Assembly (NCBI GenBank): GCA_001600055.1 | Contig: BCIV01000004.1 | Location: 248,001 to 312,000 of the forward strand | Source of the DNA: Filobasidium wieringae | Taxonomy: Eukaryota > Basidiomycota > Tremellomycetes > Filobasidiales > Filobasidiaceae | Direction: 5' to 3' | DNA length: 64,000 bases | Part shown: positions 1 to 12,364 of the stretch, piece by piece | Position numbering within the stretch: the stretch's first letter is position 1 | How the letters are laid out: every line of letters starts with the position of its first letter | Translations under genes and position numbers: made by a program | The notes under the pieces: model-generated | Databases searched by the model: none | Seen by the model: only the letters and a program-made list of their open reading frames with translations | Told to the model about the DNA's origin: nothing

Positions 1-1
1 A

Positions 2-1132
2 CGAAGGGTTTACAAGGCTTTCGAAGACAAAAGGTTATTCTGGAAGAAAACCTTGAGATTTCATGAGGATTCCAGGCCAGCCTATGAGGGTACCTGGACA
101 AAGCCGTCGATCACCGTTGGACCTCGGACACCGTTTGCACTCGACAATGCGATTGATTATTCGGTCGATGAGGGTCTTGAGTGGGAAGCAGAGGATCCTG
201 CCGAAGTCGATATCGCTAGTGTGCTAGATGATGACGAAGACATGGACGACGGCGATGAGAGCGACGAGATGGATGATTGGATGGTTGGGGATGACGAGAT
301 CGAGTTTGAGGAAGGAGCTGAAGGATGGGCCGAAGCGCAAGAATTCAAGAAGGGAGAGCAGAAACCCGTCGTGGAGGATTGTTACACTGAGGTTGGGAGG
401 GCTGGAGCTGCTACCAAAAGCCAACGCTTCACTCGATTAGTGCCGTTCCAGAAAGGACCATGCATGGAAACGAGGTTGGGAGATGTCGATCCATTTATGC
501 TGAAATACCGAATCTGCCTACTTAACGGTACGTTCTGTATGCAGAATGAGGCGAGACAATTTCTGACACACCTCATAACAGACACACCCATGTGCGGCAT
601 CGACCCATTCACATTCAGGTCGTCCTCGTTCGAACCTGTGGCCAAACCACCTCCCACCTTGCAATCTGTGCTGATCGGCAATGCAACGAAGTCCGGCTCC
701 AGCGCTCCAAACCCCAAGCAAGATTCAGGGAAGACTTGCGAGAGCGCTAAACTGGCGTTCCCAGTCGGTACTCTTGCTGAATTCCTCAAAGCCATTCAAG
801 GTTGTGAGAAGAATAAGGAGGCGTTATTGCAAGATCTGTTCACCCAGTTCAAAACAGCCACAACGCAGAAGGTCATCAGGAACAGTTTGAACTTGGTCGC
901 TGATAGGGAAAAGAAAGGCAGCGGGAGGTGGGTTGTGAAGAATGAAGCTTGGGTAAGTCGGGTCTGGAACAATACGAAGGCTTCTAAATGGACTGATCAT
1001 TCGTTATTGGACAGAACGAAGCAGGAGTTGTACTACCGAAATGAACGAATCTTCTTCAATCGCCCTTGGACTCCCATGCGGATTGCTTCGCATTTGTATC
1101 CAGACCCGTCATACCGTCATAGGCCTTCGTAG
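2..1132 (+). CDS. Chromatin assembly factor 1 (CAF-1) large subunit, 3' part
   Basis: The reading frame is open to the left edge, so the N-terminus and start codon lie outside the window. What is present is the C-terminal ~376 codons. The first residues carry the diagnostic p150/Cac1 block (an FHEDSRPAYEGTWTK segment followed by a P-R-x-P-F-A motif), then a long Asp/Glu stretch at about 220-360 nt, which in CAF-1 large subunits is the acidic histone-binding region. The C-terminal half has a lysine-rich, WHD-like tail (residues around KVIRNSLNLVADREKKGSGRW). By family knowledge, CAF-1 deposits H3-H4 on newly replicated DNA together with PCNA in the nucleus. The next gene lies 0.5 kb downstream on the same strand. 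Identity is strong from the acidic region and flanking motif; the missing 5' end means PIP motifs cannot be seen. Confidence 0.85.
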   Translation, partial: RRVYKAFEDKRLFWKKTLRFHEDSRPAYEGTWTKPSITVGPRTPFALDNAIDYSVDEGLEWEAEDPAEVDIASVLDDDEDMDDGDESDEMDDWMVGDDEIEFEEGAEGWAEAQEFKKGEQKPVVEDCYTEVGRAGAATKSQRFTRLVPFQKGPCMETRLGDVDPFMLKYRICLLNGTFCMQNEARQFLTHLITDTPMCGIDPFTFRSSSFEPVAKPPPTLQSVLIGNATKSGSSAPNPKQDSGKTCESAKLAFPVGTLAEFLKAIQGCEKNKEALLQDLFTQFKTATTQKVIRNSLNLVADREKKGSGRWVVKNEAWVSRVWNNTKASKWTDHSLLDRTKQELYYRNERIFFNRPWTPMRIASHLYPDPSYRHRPS

Positions 1133-1640
1133 GCTATCTGTAGACTGTAGATCTGTTGTATGTGTAGCGACAATACCCAGTCCGCCTGTACGATAAACCC
1201 ATATGCTGCCGCGAAGTAGCGCGCCTAGATACGCGCCGAGCTATGACGCGAGATGCGAGATGCGAGATGCGAGATGGTTCTGAATGCGTTATCTGTTGAA
1301 GTTGTCGAGGGCCTGGAAGGATACTCTCTGCCTATCAAGCGATTCAACCGCCGTCGATTCCAACAGCACAGGATGTCAAGATAATATTCGCCAGTCATAA
1401 TCCCGAACATGGACGAACAGAACTCGAGGTGCGATTGGTTCAATGTCTTGATTCTGAATATAGGTTACTGACTCGCAAACCAGGCTTCATGCTTTCGAAC
1501 AGCTATTTGACTCTTCAAACACAGCTACTGAAAAGCATGTAGAAATAAACAGCTTGAGGAGATTATGTGCAAGAGGTGGGAGAATCGCGGCCGTCTCTCG
1601 CTGAGGTTTAAACGAACCTAACCCATTTGAACCAATCTAG
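1133..1640. other. Intergenic region / unresolved 5' part of the TBC gene
   Basis: There is no convincing separate gene. The stretch probably holds the promoter and the first exon(s) of the downstream TBC gene. Candidate intron signals are visible (for instance a donor near 1429 and an acceptor at 1638-1640 preceded by cctaac), but I could not find an ATG exon that joins in frame. It also contains a heptanucleotide tandem repeat listed separately. Confidence 0.5.
1248..1275. repeat. Four perfect copies of a 7-bp tandem repeat
   Basis: The unit gcgagat occurs four times head to tail without mismatch. It lies between the CAF-1 stop codon and the TBC gene. Seven bp is not a codon multiple, so slippage here would be tolerated only in noncoding DNA. 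Confidence 0.9.
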
Positions 1641-4600
1641 GTATACCTTCGGATCCACCTCATCTTCGCCCACTGGCTTATACATTATTGTTGGGATCTG
1701 CCTCTACTGATAAGCAGTGTTGGAGAAAAGAAAGTCGACAGAGAAGAAGCAGGTATTATGTGAGTTCGGGTCGAGCATAGCAACAGGTACCCCGAGATTC
1801 GATACTAAACCTTGCTGTGCTAGGATCTTGTTCGAGTATTTACAAGCGACAATGTAATCGACATAACATCCAATCCTCCGAAAGCTCCATTATCCTCATC
1901 AGACAAGTTGATATCGTCCATTTCGACCGACGCTCGAGCAAGCAGCAGCAAACATCGTTTTCTCAAGCGGAAATGTATGCCTAGTGGCAGGTCGAATCCC
2001 CTTGGTCCGTTCAAGCGTTTCGAAGCTACTACGAAGGATATCAGTTCAGACTCTAGTGGCGAAGACTCGGAGGCACAAGGCTTGGAGGAAGGACAAGCCC
2101 GAGTTCAGAGCGTCGGGAAAAACGAGCACAAGCAGAGGGAATTGCCGGAACCGATCCTGACCAGGAAAATCTTGACAAGACGTCTGGAATTGATTCAAGC
2201 TGAGCAATATCGAATCAAGAATGGCGTTTCCAAACAGACCTCCATAGATTCCCAAACCTCGAATAATAGAATGAACGCGGAAGCGCTTGATAATGAAGGC
2301 CCCACATCAAGCCCGACGATCGTGTTGTCTCCCGATTCCGATCCGGAGGATGGCGTAGTACCTATTCGCAAGAAGAGGTTAGGCCGTTCAAAACTACGAC
2401 AACAAGATGAATTTGAGGTTCCGAGCCGTTTAATGTCACCCGCGACTTCTGTCACCGATAACGACCATGCGCCTTTACCTCTTGGAATGTCCGATTCTAT
2501 CACCTTACTGAAGTCACAAGAAATAAGGCCACCAACACCACATACGATACAGGATCTTAGTCAGGAAATCGCGCTAGGACTGCCAGATACGCATGTAGAA
2601 TGCCTCGTCAGGTTGTTGTACGTATTCTTCAGCAGTCACAAGGAGTTTGCCTATGACTCAGGTACCGTCGAGATCGCCCGAATTTTCTACACGCTATTCG
2701 CGAGTGGAGGTTTGACAACTGCTCTGGATGGTGGCCCTGCTCAAAAGAAAACGCGTAGAACGATGGTCGAGACGACTTTAGATACGGAAAATCTTCCGGA
2801 ACACGAGTCGGACGTCATCTCCAACGAGTGGTCGAGACACGCTGAGGCAGAGACATTCTGGTGCCTTGTAGCGATAATGGGCGAGCTAGGGGACGTCTTC
2901 TTTGCCGCAGATGATGAAGCCAAAGTTCAGCTGCAGGCCTATTCAATCAAGTGGACGAAGCGTCTGAAATGGGCTGACGAGGGATTATATCGGGTTCTTG
3001 TAAGTGCAACCAAATCTTATAAGAAGGCCAGCTATTCACCAAGCTCTTGATGAAATAGTCGGACCGCCAGATGTCCCCAAGATCCTCGCCTGTTTATGAT
3101 CGTTGGCTGACTACGTGCTTAGCGTCTGCTCTGCCCGTCAGGGATGTTTTACCTTTGATGGATTTTATACTTTCGGAACATCCTACTTCTGTCTCACACA
3201 ATCCCAAGAGAGAGTCGATGATTGATGTTGGTACAGCAATGCTGATCTTGATCAGAAGTGACTTGATCCGCGCGTCATCCGCACATACGGACAGTACGGG
3301 GCAGAAGAAGGACCTTTGGGGAAATGAAATGGCCGAAGAGGTCGTATTCGATATGAAAGATGCGCACCGTCCAGAGCATGACCGTAAGCTCATGTTCAAC
3401 CGGGAACTTAGCTTAATACGGGATTATCCTGGTGAAGCGGTCGGCATAGACGAAATCCTAAGGGTGGCCTGGGATATACGCCAACAGAGGACACTCGCCT
3501 CAATGGAGGGTTCGGGAGTAGACGATATAGATCTGACAGATGATGAGAACGATGCAAATGCAGAAGACAGCTTAATCAATAAGTTGTCCTCATTAGCTAC
3601 AATGGCAAGTAAAGATGTAGCCGATCGCTGGGCGCAAACCCAAATGTCAGGATCTGTTTTGCCTCGACCTAAAGCACTTCGCGAATCGATAGAGGCAGGT
3701 AGCAATCTGTTTCGTCAATACGCTGCCGGAGTGCAGGAGAGCGATGCCGCAGCAAGTGTAGCCAAAGCCTCAAGTAATTTGACGGCTTCTGCGTTGGCAA
3801 GATGGAGTACTCCGGCAAATCCAACGAGTTCCAATAACGGTAATGACGGTGTTCCGCGCAAGCGATCGACTTCAGTCCAATCCGATTGGGGCGTGCGTAT
3901 GCCCAGTACTGGCAATATCTGGGGCAACATGGCATCCGCGGCAAGACAAGCTGCAACATCCGTCGCTGCTGTCGCTGGGGCCGCATCTGTTGATAACCGG
4001 GAAGACAGACTTACAGCTCTACCTCCTCGTCCGGTCACGCCCAAGCGAGTACCGTCAGTCGCTGGTGCGAATCTAAGTCGTCGGGATACCAATCTGCCAC
4101 CTTCGCATTTTATTTCCCCTCGAGGTAGTATCGTTTACCCCGCTGGGCGTCATCGTCATCGAACGGCTCAGAGCGATGGTAAAATCTCTCTTCAGAGTCG
4201 ACTCGCCGCAATCGCTACTGGAGCAACGCAGGCGGAGTCGCCACGAGAGCGAGAAAGAACAGGGATCAGACCATTGATGTTGAGCGCTTCGGCACGACCA
4301 GCAAGTCCACCCTTGTCGATAAACTCAAAGCCGAAATCTATCGATGGAGGCTCGCCTTTGAACGCATTTGGATCGCCTGTCGGATCTACTGCTAGCCTAG
4401 ACATCGAGTATTACGTACCAAGGAAGATTTCGCTTCGACGTGCGTCAGGAGATGGAACTATTCCCGTATCGTCCATTGGCGCGGCTAGAGCGGGCCCGAC
4501 CAGGCGTGGGATCGAGCAGAGCCATGCTAAATTGAGAAGCGCAACCTCTGGGCTTGGACTGGGACGACCTGGGATGCGCTCGCGAGAGCCAAGTTCCGGT

Positions 4601-5188
4601 CCTGATGATGGGAACAGTCAACAGCGATATGCTCTTCAGGATCCAGGTGCTTCGCGTCCTCATAGTCCGAACGATAACTCCGGCGAGAATCAACGTTACC
4701 AGCTGTCTGATGCTGTATCCTCCAGCCGACAAGAAGATCCGATTGATGCGAGTGACGATGTCGTGCTCTCAGAAATCTCCAGTGTCGGGGTTTCTAGACG
4801 AGGCAAAGTACAGAGTCGTCCGAACGGTCTCAAAATTCATGCCAGGAAATCGATCGAGGATCTGAATGGCGTTGGGGATGACGTTAGACGATCAACCAGC
4901 CTAATCGGTGCTGTCGAAGCGAATCTGCCATCGCCTCTAATGGAGGAACCAGCAACTCCGCCACGAAAGGTAGACAACATCGTGGATCTGGGATACGCGG
5001 CGTCTGACAGTCAATATGGCCAATTGAAACGATCATCCAGAATGATCAGGCTTGATTCCACAAGAAGCTCGAAGTCTGCTCAAGGCGATGAAGCGAGCGG
5101 AGTTGAAACCACTCCAGAACGACTCAGGCGGGATAAGGATGGGTATGGGGATCTGCTGGATAATTATGCTGCACTAGAGGACTTGTAA
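1641..5188 (+). CDS. TBC-domain (Rab-GAP-like) protein, 5' end unresolved
   Basis: Three exons join in frame: 1641-1759, 1824-2999 and 3059-5188. Intron 1760-1823 has gtgagt, a tactaaac branch site and tgctag; intron 3000-3058 has gtaagt and aatag. Exon 1 supplies LRPLAYTLLLG, the usual beginning of a TBC domain, and the first splice creates SRYYDLVRVF. A second block around 2600-3050 (FAYDSGTVEIARIFYTLF, then AEAETFWCLVAIMGEL) and YDRWLTTCLAS..LPLMDFIL after intron 2 match the later TBC helices. The long C-terminus is Ser/Arg-rich and probably disordered. TBC proteins normally stimulate GTP hydrolysis by Rab GTPases in membrane traffic. Neither an IxxDxxR motif nor the YxQ glutamine is apparent, so this may be a catalytically dead member. 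No in-frame ATG was found in exon 1, so an upstream exon is missing from this model. A shorter start inside exon 2 would cut off the domain. Confidence 0.65.
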
Positions 5189-5317
5189 TCTGTTAATTGT
5201 ATCGACGTTCGGACATCTGTGCATCAATCCCATTATTATCAACCGCTAAAGAGGTCGAGCCGCGGGCTTGAGACATCGCCGCGTCATCCGCGTCCGGCCG
5301 AACGAGCATCAAGAGCA

Positions 5318-5363
5318 GCATATCGAGCGATCAGGCATGTGCATATCGAGCGATCAGGCATGT
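5318..5363. repeat. Perfect 23-bp tandem duplication in the VPS17 promoter
   Basis: A 23-bp unit beginning gcatatcgagcg and ending ggcatgt is repeated once, head to tail, with no mismatch. It ends about 120 bp before the VPS17 start codon. The 295-bp gap between the TBC stop codon and that ATG shows nothing else of note. Confidence 0.9.
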
Positions 5364-5483
5364 GATGAACTGCAGCGATCGAATTTCGAATTTCAACTGT
5401 CCAGCAAGTCCAGCAACCAGAACTGACGACAGCCGATAAGATCTTGAGCACGGAACACATAGCAGTGTGCTCGATCTTTTATA

Positions 5484-7954
5484 ATGTCGTACATACCGGA
5501 GACCGTGGATGCATGGAGCAATACCATACCGTCGCAGCCATCTGGCTTGCGTCCTGCTCCTCCTTCAACTTACGTCGATTACACCGGTAACACGCGGCCC
5601 CCAGTACATCAGAACACCCCAAACCCTACCGTCCACAGAGATGGAAAGATCTTTGGCATGCCTAGTCCTAGTCTGGTCAATCACGCAGCAGCTCTGGGAG
5701 ACAAAGGACAGCAGAGTGAACCGTTTCTGAGAGTCCGGTTGGGAACTCTGGAGCGAAATAAAAAGGAACTGTTCATCAGGTTCGACGTCAGCGTAAGTCC
5801 TTCTGCTTCGGATGTGTAGAATTGAGTCGAAACAATAAGGCGATCATGTATATATAGACAAACTTGCCCTCGTTCCGGACGACCCTCTATCGAAATATCC
5901 AACGATCATATACGGATTTCAGTACTTTCGCTGAACAACTGGCCTATGGGAATCCACAAAGTGAGCACGGCAGCGTATCGGCTGACATCGTAACTGATCG
6001 AAGGTTATCGGTGCACTGTTAGCTATCGTACCTGCACTCCCCCTTCCACAGACATCTGCAGTGACAGATGAAGAAGGTTCGAACGAAAGCTCAGTATACC
6101 TGAACCCAGATCGCTGATCTAGTTTTCTTGTTAGACGATCGGCTAGTACGAATAGCTATACAGCGTTGGTTCGCACGAGTCTGCGACAACCCGATCTTGC
6201 AAAAATATGATGAGATTCGAAACTTTATCGAGAGCGATTTCGGAGTAAGTGCTTTTGTCTCTTTGGTATGCGTTCTGCTTATTCAAATGTACGTTACAAC
6301 GTTGGTAGTATCAACCCACTATACCCCGTAGTCAGATGCGCTCCCGCAGTACTGCCTCGTCTTCTAGCGGAGCATTCTCATCGCTGTCTAAAGTCTTCCG
6401 AAGAGGACCACCGGACGAAGATGAAGATTTACAAGCTGCCAAAGGGGAATTAGAACGTCTAGAGGAACGATGGGCAAAGGCTTCTTCTTCAGTCAATGGA
6501 TTGCAGAAAACAAGGAGAAGTCAGTTCAGTCCCCTATGATTGTGAAAAGTTTCGAAACTGATTTTTATCTGACTGAACAGCCTTCGCTATTACCGAGGCC
6601 GATACAGGGGCTAAGTTAGTCTCCCTTGCAACGGCGGAGAGCGGTCAAGATCTTTCTTTGGCTCTGAGAAGCATGGGAAGGTCGTTTGAAGCCATAGCCG
6701 GGTTGATACAGGCTCAGGTGAGTTTCATTCGTCGAATTGTCCGGCAGCGCAATTCATGAACGATCGGACGCATACAGTCAGTACATGACAACGTGATATT
6801 GAGTGATGGACTAGGTTACCAGTCTCTCAATGCTAAAGCTGCGAAGGTGGGTCATAATTATGTGTTGAGGTATCAACGACCTGACAATCAACCGATTTTT
6901 GATTTTTCGTAGGAAACCTTGAACCACCGGACACATGTGCTGGAAGATGCGCAGGCCGCTTCAAAGATTGCTATCAATAAGCGGAGAGTGGTCGAACGTA
7001 TGAAAGGGAGCTCCAATATCAACCCGAGTAAGGTGGACGATGCTCTGGAAGATATGAGGGAGGTTCGTAAAGTTCAAATCGTATTGCCCGCTCCACGATA
7101 TTCAGTTTCCTTTCCTATAGGCACAAGAGCACGACCAGTTTTTAGCTCAGAGAGTTCAAGCGATCTCCACAACTCTCCGCTCATCCCTACAAAATCACTC
7201 TCGCCGAGCTCACGAAGATGTGGCTCAGATGCTCCTAGACCATGCTAAAAGCAAGATAGCCTACGAACGTCAAATCCTACAAGAGATGGAGAGTGTCAAG
7301 CCCGTGATCTCTAACATCGGAAAAGGTGTCAAGGGAGTGACGCGAGCGATGCCTTCTACAGGCATGCAGCGGACGAATAGCTCAGTTGGATCTGTCATGC
7401 GATCCCCTGGCATGAATGAATGGGGTGGAACAGGGCCATCTGCTCAAGGAAATCAGACGAACCAACAACAATTCACTCCTCCAGGAGTCAATCGATCCCT
7501 ACAAGGTCCGGTCGGAGGAAGGTTTGATCCTCCTCAATCAAGACAGGGACAGGGGATGAGTCAAAGCATGTATGCTGCCCCATCCCAGGCGCAAGGGCAA
7601 ACCCAGCCGTATCGACAAGTACAATCTGCATATCCCCACTCTGTTCAAGCTGGACATCCGCAATTCCAACCTCCCGGTCCTGTTCATCAAAACCAGAGCC
7701 ATCTTCAACACCAATATCAAAGCCAACCACAATACCCTTCGCAAAATCCTGACCCCCTTTCCGGCCCGGCTCCGAACGTACCTCACAACGTTCATACACC
7801 ACCTCCACTGGGTGCAGGCCCTACAGCTCAGACATACAACTCCATGGCTCAAAGTCTCTATCTACCGGGCGGGAGCAGACCGCCAGGAGGTTACGGGACG
7901 GGAAGACGAATCGATGATCGTGCTGCGGCGAGGAGTCTGGCTAATATGTTCTGA
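5484..7954 (+). CDS. VPS17: Retromer sorting-nexin subunit Vps17 (PX-BAR protein)
   Basis: Nine exons (5484-5792, 5858-5960, 6023-6076, 6135-6244, 6336-6519, 6581-6717, 6778-6846, 6913-7062, 7121-7954) give 649 aa with all phases consistent. A disordered N-terminus is followed by a PX domain at about residues 80-190 (FLRVRLGTLERNKKELFIRF, TNLPSFRTTLYRNIQRSY, NPQTIVPALP). The SYTDF..F and PALP stretches fit Vps17-type PX domains. A BAR-like helical region follows at about 245-445 (ITEADTGAKL, SMGRSFEAIAGLIQAQ, AKSKIAYERQILQEME). The last 200 residues are Gln/Pro-rich. Vps17 pairs with Vps5 to tubulate endosomal membrane during retrieval of cargo to the Golgi. The Gln-rich tail is longer than I would expect. 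A Vps5/Snx1-type protein is the alternative, but the PX variant favours Vps17. Confidence 0.8.
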
Positions 7955-9463
7955 GAAAACGCGGGCGAGGGAATGTTGTATATGGGAGTAGACTAGGAAT
8001 GTATCGGATTAGATAGATAAGATTGCAGCAGTGCCAGAGACCGTTTGTACCGCATACTGCCCAGAGAGACACGTTGAGTTAGTACCTGACGCTGTGGATT
8101 GGCGAGAAGGTGGCTTTGAACCTTTGCGACCGACCTCTTCGCTTCATGGTTCTTCAATTAGATATCTTCGCAAACGTATAATGCAGCATGATAAGTATCG
8201 CAAGGCCGTATATATACATGTCCATGATACCGAAGCTTTGACGAAATCAGTTCAGGATCGAGTGACTTTGAGGTCAGAGAAGGATAAGCGGTAGTCGAGG
8301 GGCAGGTACCGATCCTGTCCACCCTGCATCAGACAAGATCGGTCACCGATGCGTGATGAAAATACTGGACCGCTAAAGAACTAGCTCGATCCAGAAGGTC
8401 TCAGGTGACTTCTGATTCGTCAGCCTTGTGTTTTGATCGTGTCAACTGATCAGACTGGAATCGAAAGTCTCAACCTTTCCTTTCCCTGATGTCCCTGTAC
8501 TTATCAGGCTACAAGGCCGAAGGAGAGCAGGTCAGGGATGAAGCTGAGCAAAGGAACATGTGGGCCTATTTGTGGGGGTCGAGAGAGCCAGCCGTATCAT
8601 CCGTGACTTGGAATAGTAGATTGGCCATCGCATCTGAGTCATGCCCAGGGAAAGACCGCGGGAGCAGCGATCTAGAAGGAGAGTACTAGACCTGGGCTAA
8701 GCCGTAGTCTCCAAACAGCCGTGTAGACTGGAATCCTGTATCTCAGTCTTGCTGGGTTATAGGTTTGATAGCGTAGCCATATTCGATACAAGGTGAAATC
8801 TGACAGTATGGTTCTATTGAACTTTCTCCGTTCCCCACACAGAGTTGGTAGCGAATTCTTTTGGTGCTACTGGTTCCGACTGTCAGAGCATTCAATAGTT
8901 AGCGCTGAATGTGCCGAACAACCCTGCTTAGCCCAGCTACGACGCTCACTGTTTGTCCTCGCCATGATCCTGTTAGCCGTTCATCTCGGTTCATCATCAT
9001 CTGATCCCAATGATCCAAATTGTAACGGGGAGCCTAAAACAGAATCTGTTAGGTTGTTAAAGCCTAGCGAAGGAGTCCCAGTTCCACCAACCTTTCCGTC
9101 GTTAGTAAGCTTTTTAGCGATGTTGAAACCAGTTCCGGTGATACCGAACATGGCGGTCAACAGACCTGTATATCCAACACATTCCAGTAATTAGCAAGCC
9201 GAATCCTTCCACTTCGGATTTTTTCGTCACCCACCGAACGGGATAAGAGCTTCCCAGGGGACAGGCATTTTGATGGATAAATCTAGGTATATAGCAGAGC
9301 CCAGACTCTTATTTGAGCAACCAACTCGACATCTTCAGCGTAATCTCATGGCTCAACAAGTCTCCGGCTCCGAGCCCTAGCGCATCGACGCGCTTCTGAT
9401 TGGTCAGGAATGAGGTGGATGAAACGCGTATTCTGCTAATCGTTACAACGAGCTCAAGACATT
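7955..9463. other. Intergenic, no gene recognised
   Basis: About 1.5 kb between the ends of two converging genes. Several open frames of 60-130 codons exist (for example 8031-8294 and 8793-9194 on +), but none shows a family motif, convincing splice sites or coding-like composition. I see nothing supportable here beyond the 3' untranslated regions. Confidence 0.5.
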
Positions 9464-11986
9464 TTACAATCGGGTATCGGGGAGTACGTCTAAGTTGCCA
9501 TACTGAGACTGCTGACGAAGTGCGTTGATCTTTTCTCTGGGTATCCAATCAATTTTTTGCGTTGTGCTGAGCGGCAACTGCTGCAGAGCTTCCTGCTCGG
9601 CCAGTCGTTCCGCCTTTGTTTTGTGACTCGTCTTCGGAAGCTTCTTCCTCTTCAGGCCTGGTAGCCGTTCCAGGCAGAAGTCCAACATGGCCTCCGTTCG
9701 TAGCTTCAGCGCTGTAGCTTCCGCTCGATCAGGGAAGTTAAGTTCGAGGCGGAAAGATAGCCAGATGTACAGAACCAGCGCTTTGTGAAGAGATTCTAGA
9801 CCAGGAATTGCAATCACGATCGCCGCGGGGATAGGAGGAGGAATTGTTCCTGGTCTTTGTTCCGAGCCAGGATCCTTCATGGTTGACCTCGTCAGCTCGA
9901 CCAACTCCAAATTCGGGATCAACCGACTGCTTTCCAAAGCCTCGAGGATATCGACTTCTCCCTCCTTTACGTAGGCTTGAACATAATTCTGGAACGCCGC
10001 GACCACCTTGTTGTCCCGAACATTGACGGGAGCGAAGCCGAACGTGGCCATTTCCTTGAGCGTGAGATCCTTGGTGAACGCTTTCAAAAGTTCTGACAGT
10101 TTGATGTGTGGCAATACCGCAGCCGGCATGCAAGCGGGAGACATGTGGACGAGGCTTTCATAAGTCTCCAGTAATCGGCCGTACGGTATTTCGTCCGGCA
10201 AGAGTAGTGATAGCTCAGCTAAACGCTCGTGGCCAGGCTCGACGACAGCTCGTGGTACAGGAGTTAACGGGGATGGCAAGATATCGCGGAGAAGAGCCAG
10301 ATCATTCTCGACCAATGTTGTAACGCCTCCTTCGGATCCTGCACTGTGCTGACCGTATCGACCAGCTCGACCGGCGATTTGCTTGATTTGGGAGAAAGAC
10401 ATCAGAACCTCTTCCTTTCCATTCCATTTGCGCAAGGTCTCAAAGATGATACGCTTGATTTTGCTATAGATTCGGGATTGTAAGCGTTGAAGTGAAAAGG
10501 TCCGTTGAGACTGTACTTACAGGTTCAGTCCCATACCCACTGCATCGCTTGCGACCATGACATCTATCCCGTTCCCGGGTTCGTTAAAGAGTTTCGCCTG
10601 CTCACTTCTCGTCTCAGGCGGTAGAGCACCATAAACCACTGCACATCGCTTCCCTCTCTTCTCCTCGATGACTTTCTTTAACGCAAAAATCCCTGCTCGA
10701 CTAAAAGAAACGACGCAATCCCCATCCTCTATTTTAGAAAGATCCCCTTCCAACGACTGATCCAATACTTTCAGAGGAGTCAGACGCTCATATCGGTGTA
10801 TGACCAACTCGTCTCCCATAGCGGCCACCAATTTCGTTATGACCGGGACGACCGTTTCTTCTCCACATAGATGGATCTCCTTTGCCATCAGTCCCATGAC
10901 TGCATTGGTCCAAGAACCTCCTCGTTGTGCATCCCCAATCATTTGAATTTCGTCAATGACTACGACATCAACCGGTTGGCTAAGGGACAGCATTTCCACA
11001 GTACAGCTGGTCAGTCCAGCTTCAAGGGAGACTATCCTCCGCTCTTCCCCCGTGATCAAATTACATTCTCTTCCTTTTCCTTCTTCAAGTCCACCGACTG
11101 TTCCTCTATTCAGCCTCTCCCAGACTTCATGAGCAAGTAATCGAAGAGGTCCTGCGTAAGCACCTGTCTTAGCGGTGGCTAATGCCTTCAAGGCGTTATA
11201 TGTTTTCCCACTATTTGTTGGACCAATATGAAGGTGGAACTGTCGCTTCATTTCCCTTGCTTCTGTGTATTGCGAAGATAGATGGGAGAGATCGGTTGCT
11301 GCTAAGATCTCTCGAATACGAAGTACGGTCGATGGGGTGAGGATTGACGTGTTTTGTCCAGTAACGACTTCTTCTCGTGAGACCCATTTCAAAAATTGCC
11401 TCAGATACGATCGCTCTACCGCCCGGGACCAATCTGCATCATGCTGCAGAGCAATCGACAGTCCTTCCACATCCCAGTCGACTTTATGTTCCGAAGAGCT
11501 GGCTCCAGGCTTGGTCCCAAAAATTGATCTATCGAGTGATCTTGAGGCTATCGCTTCGAACTCCATCAGAAGGATTTCTGAATCTTCTACCTCCATGCCG
11601 ATCGCTGTAAGCTGCTTCATAGTCTGTTCCGAGGACGTCCATGGTCCGATTCTACGGTCCAATGTGGTACGGAGCTGCTCTAGCGTAGGAGCGGGCCTCG
11701 TCTCTCGTGGTAGCTTGTTACTTCCGCCAGATCTGCCTGGTCGCCTTTGACCTGGTCTTCCACCATCACGACCTCCAAACCGAGCACTGCGATCGCCGTG
11801 GCCATTCTTGGGAGCATAATTCGAAGGTTCGCCACGGTTATTGCTCGTGTTCCCTGGTCTTCTTGCATTTGACAACGATGTATGGAATGGCCGGAGAACC
11901 GTCAGTGAGGTCTGACGCTGACGGAGAAAATCAAGAGTACAAGCTCGACAGCTTCGGTCAACGTAGGAGACCCCTTGGCGTAGCAT
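9464..11986 (-). CDS. SUV3: Mitochondrial ATP-dependent RNA helicase Suv3
   Basis: Two exons, 11986-10521 and 10463-9464, are joined across a 57-nt intron (gtaagt...ctatag) to give 821 aa. The N-terminus is basic and Ser/Arg-rich with no acidic residues before the linker, as expected for a mitochondrial presequence. Helicase motifs are visible in order: GPTNSGKT (motif I), VVIDEIQM (motif II), SRAGIF, SDAVGMGLNL (V) and QIAGRAGRYG (VI). The splice restores the GMGLNLKIKRIIF segment. Suv3 forms the mitochondrial degradosome with the Dss1 exonuclease and also processes intron RNA; in other eukaryotes it partners with PNPase. The C-terminal Suv3 domain (RLPGLKRKKLPKTSHKTKAE and beyond) is present. 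Length is within the family's range. Confidence is high. Confidence 0.93.
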
Positions 11987-12364
11987 CGTAGATTAAATCG
12001 AGTCTCTACTTCGCCTGGTCTCAGCTTATACACCGATGGACGCTATTAGTAATTTGGAGACCTAATACTTGTATGCTTAGTGAATTAGAAGCAATCAACA
12101 TCTACAACATCGCCCACCATCACCGATCGATATTTAGGAATGATCACGTGAGCGAGATTTACGCAACATGTGATCGCAGAACTCTACTTTCTACCGCTAC
12201 CCAATCCAAACTTGACCGCCACGCGATCACTCTCGATCATGATCAGCATATAAACAGGCAAGGTCATTAATCTTTATTATAATCGTAAGCATACAAGGTA
12301 TGCAATCTACACCCTCTATCTATCTACATATCCTTTCAACGAAACACCAGCCAGACCACCTCCC
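11987..12364. other. Intergenic, SUV3 promoter
   Basis: This 378-bp gap holds the upstream region of SUV3 and the 3' untranslated region of the siderophore transporter. It is AT-richer than its neighbours. No further gene or RNA was seen. Confidence 0.5.
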
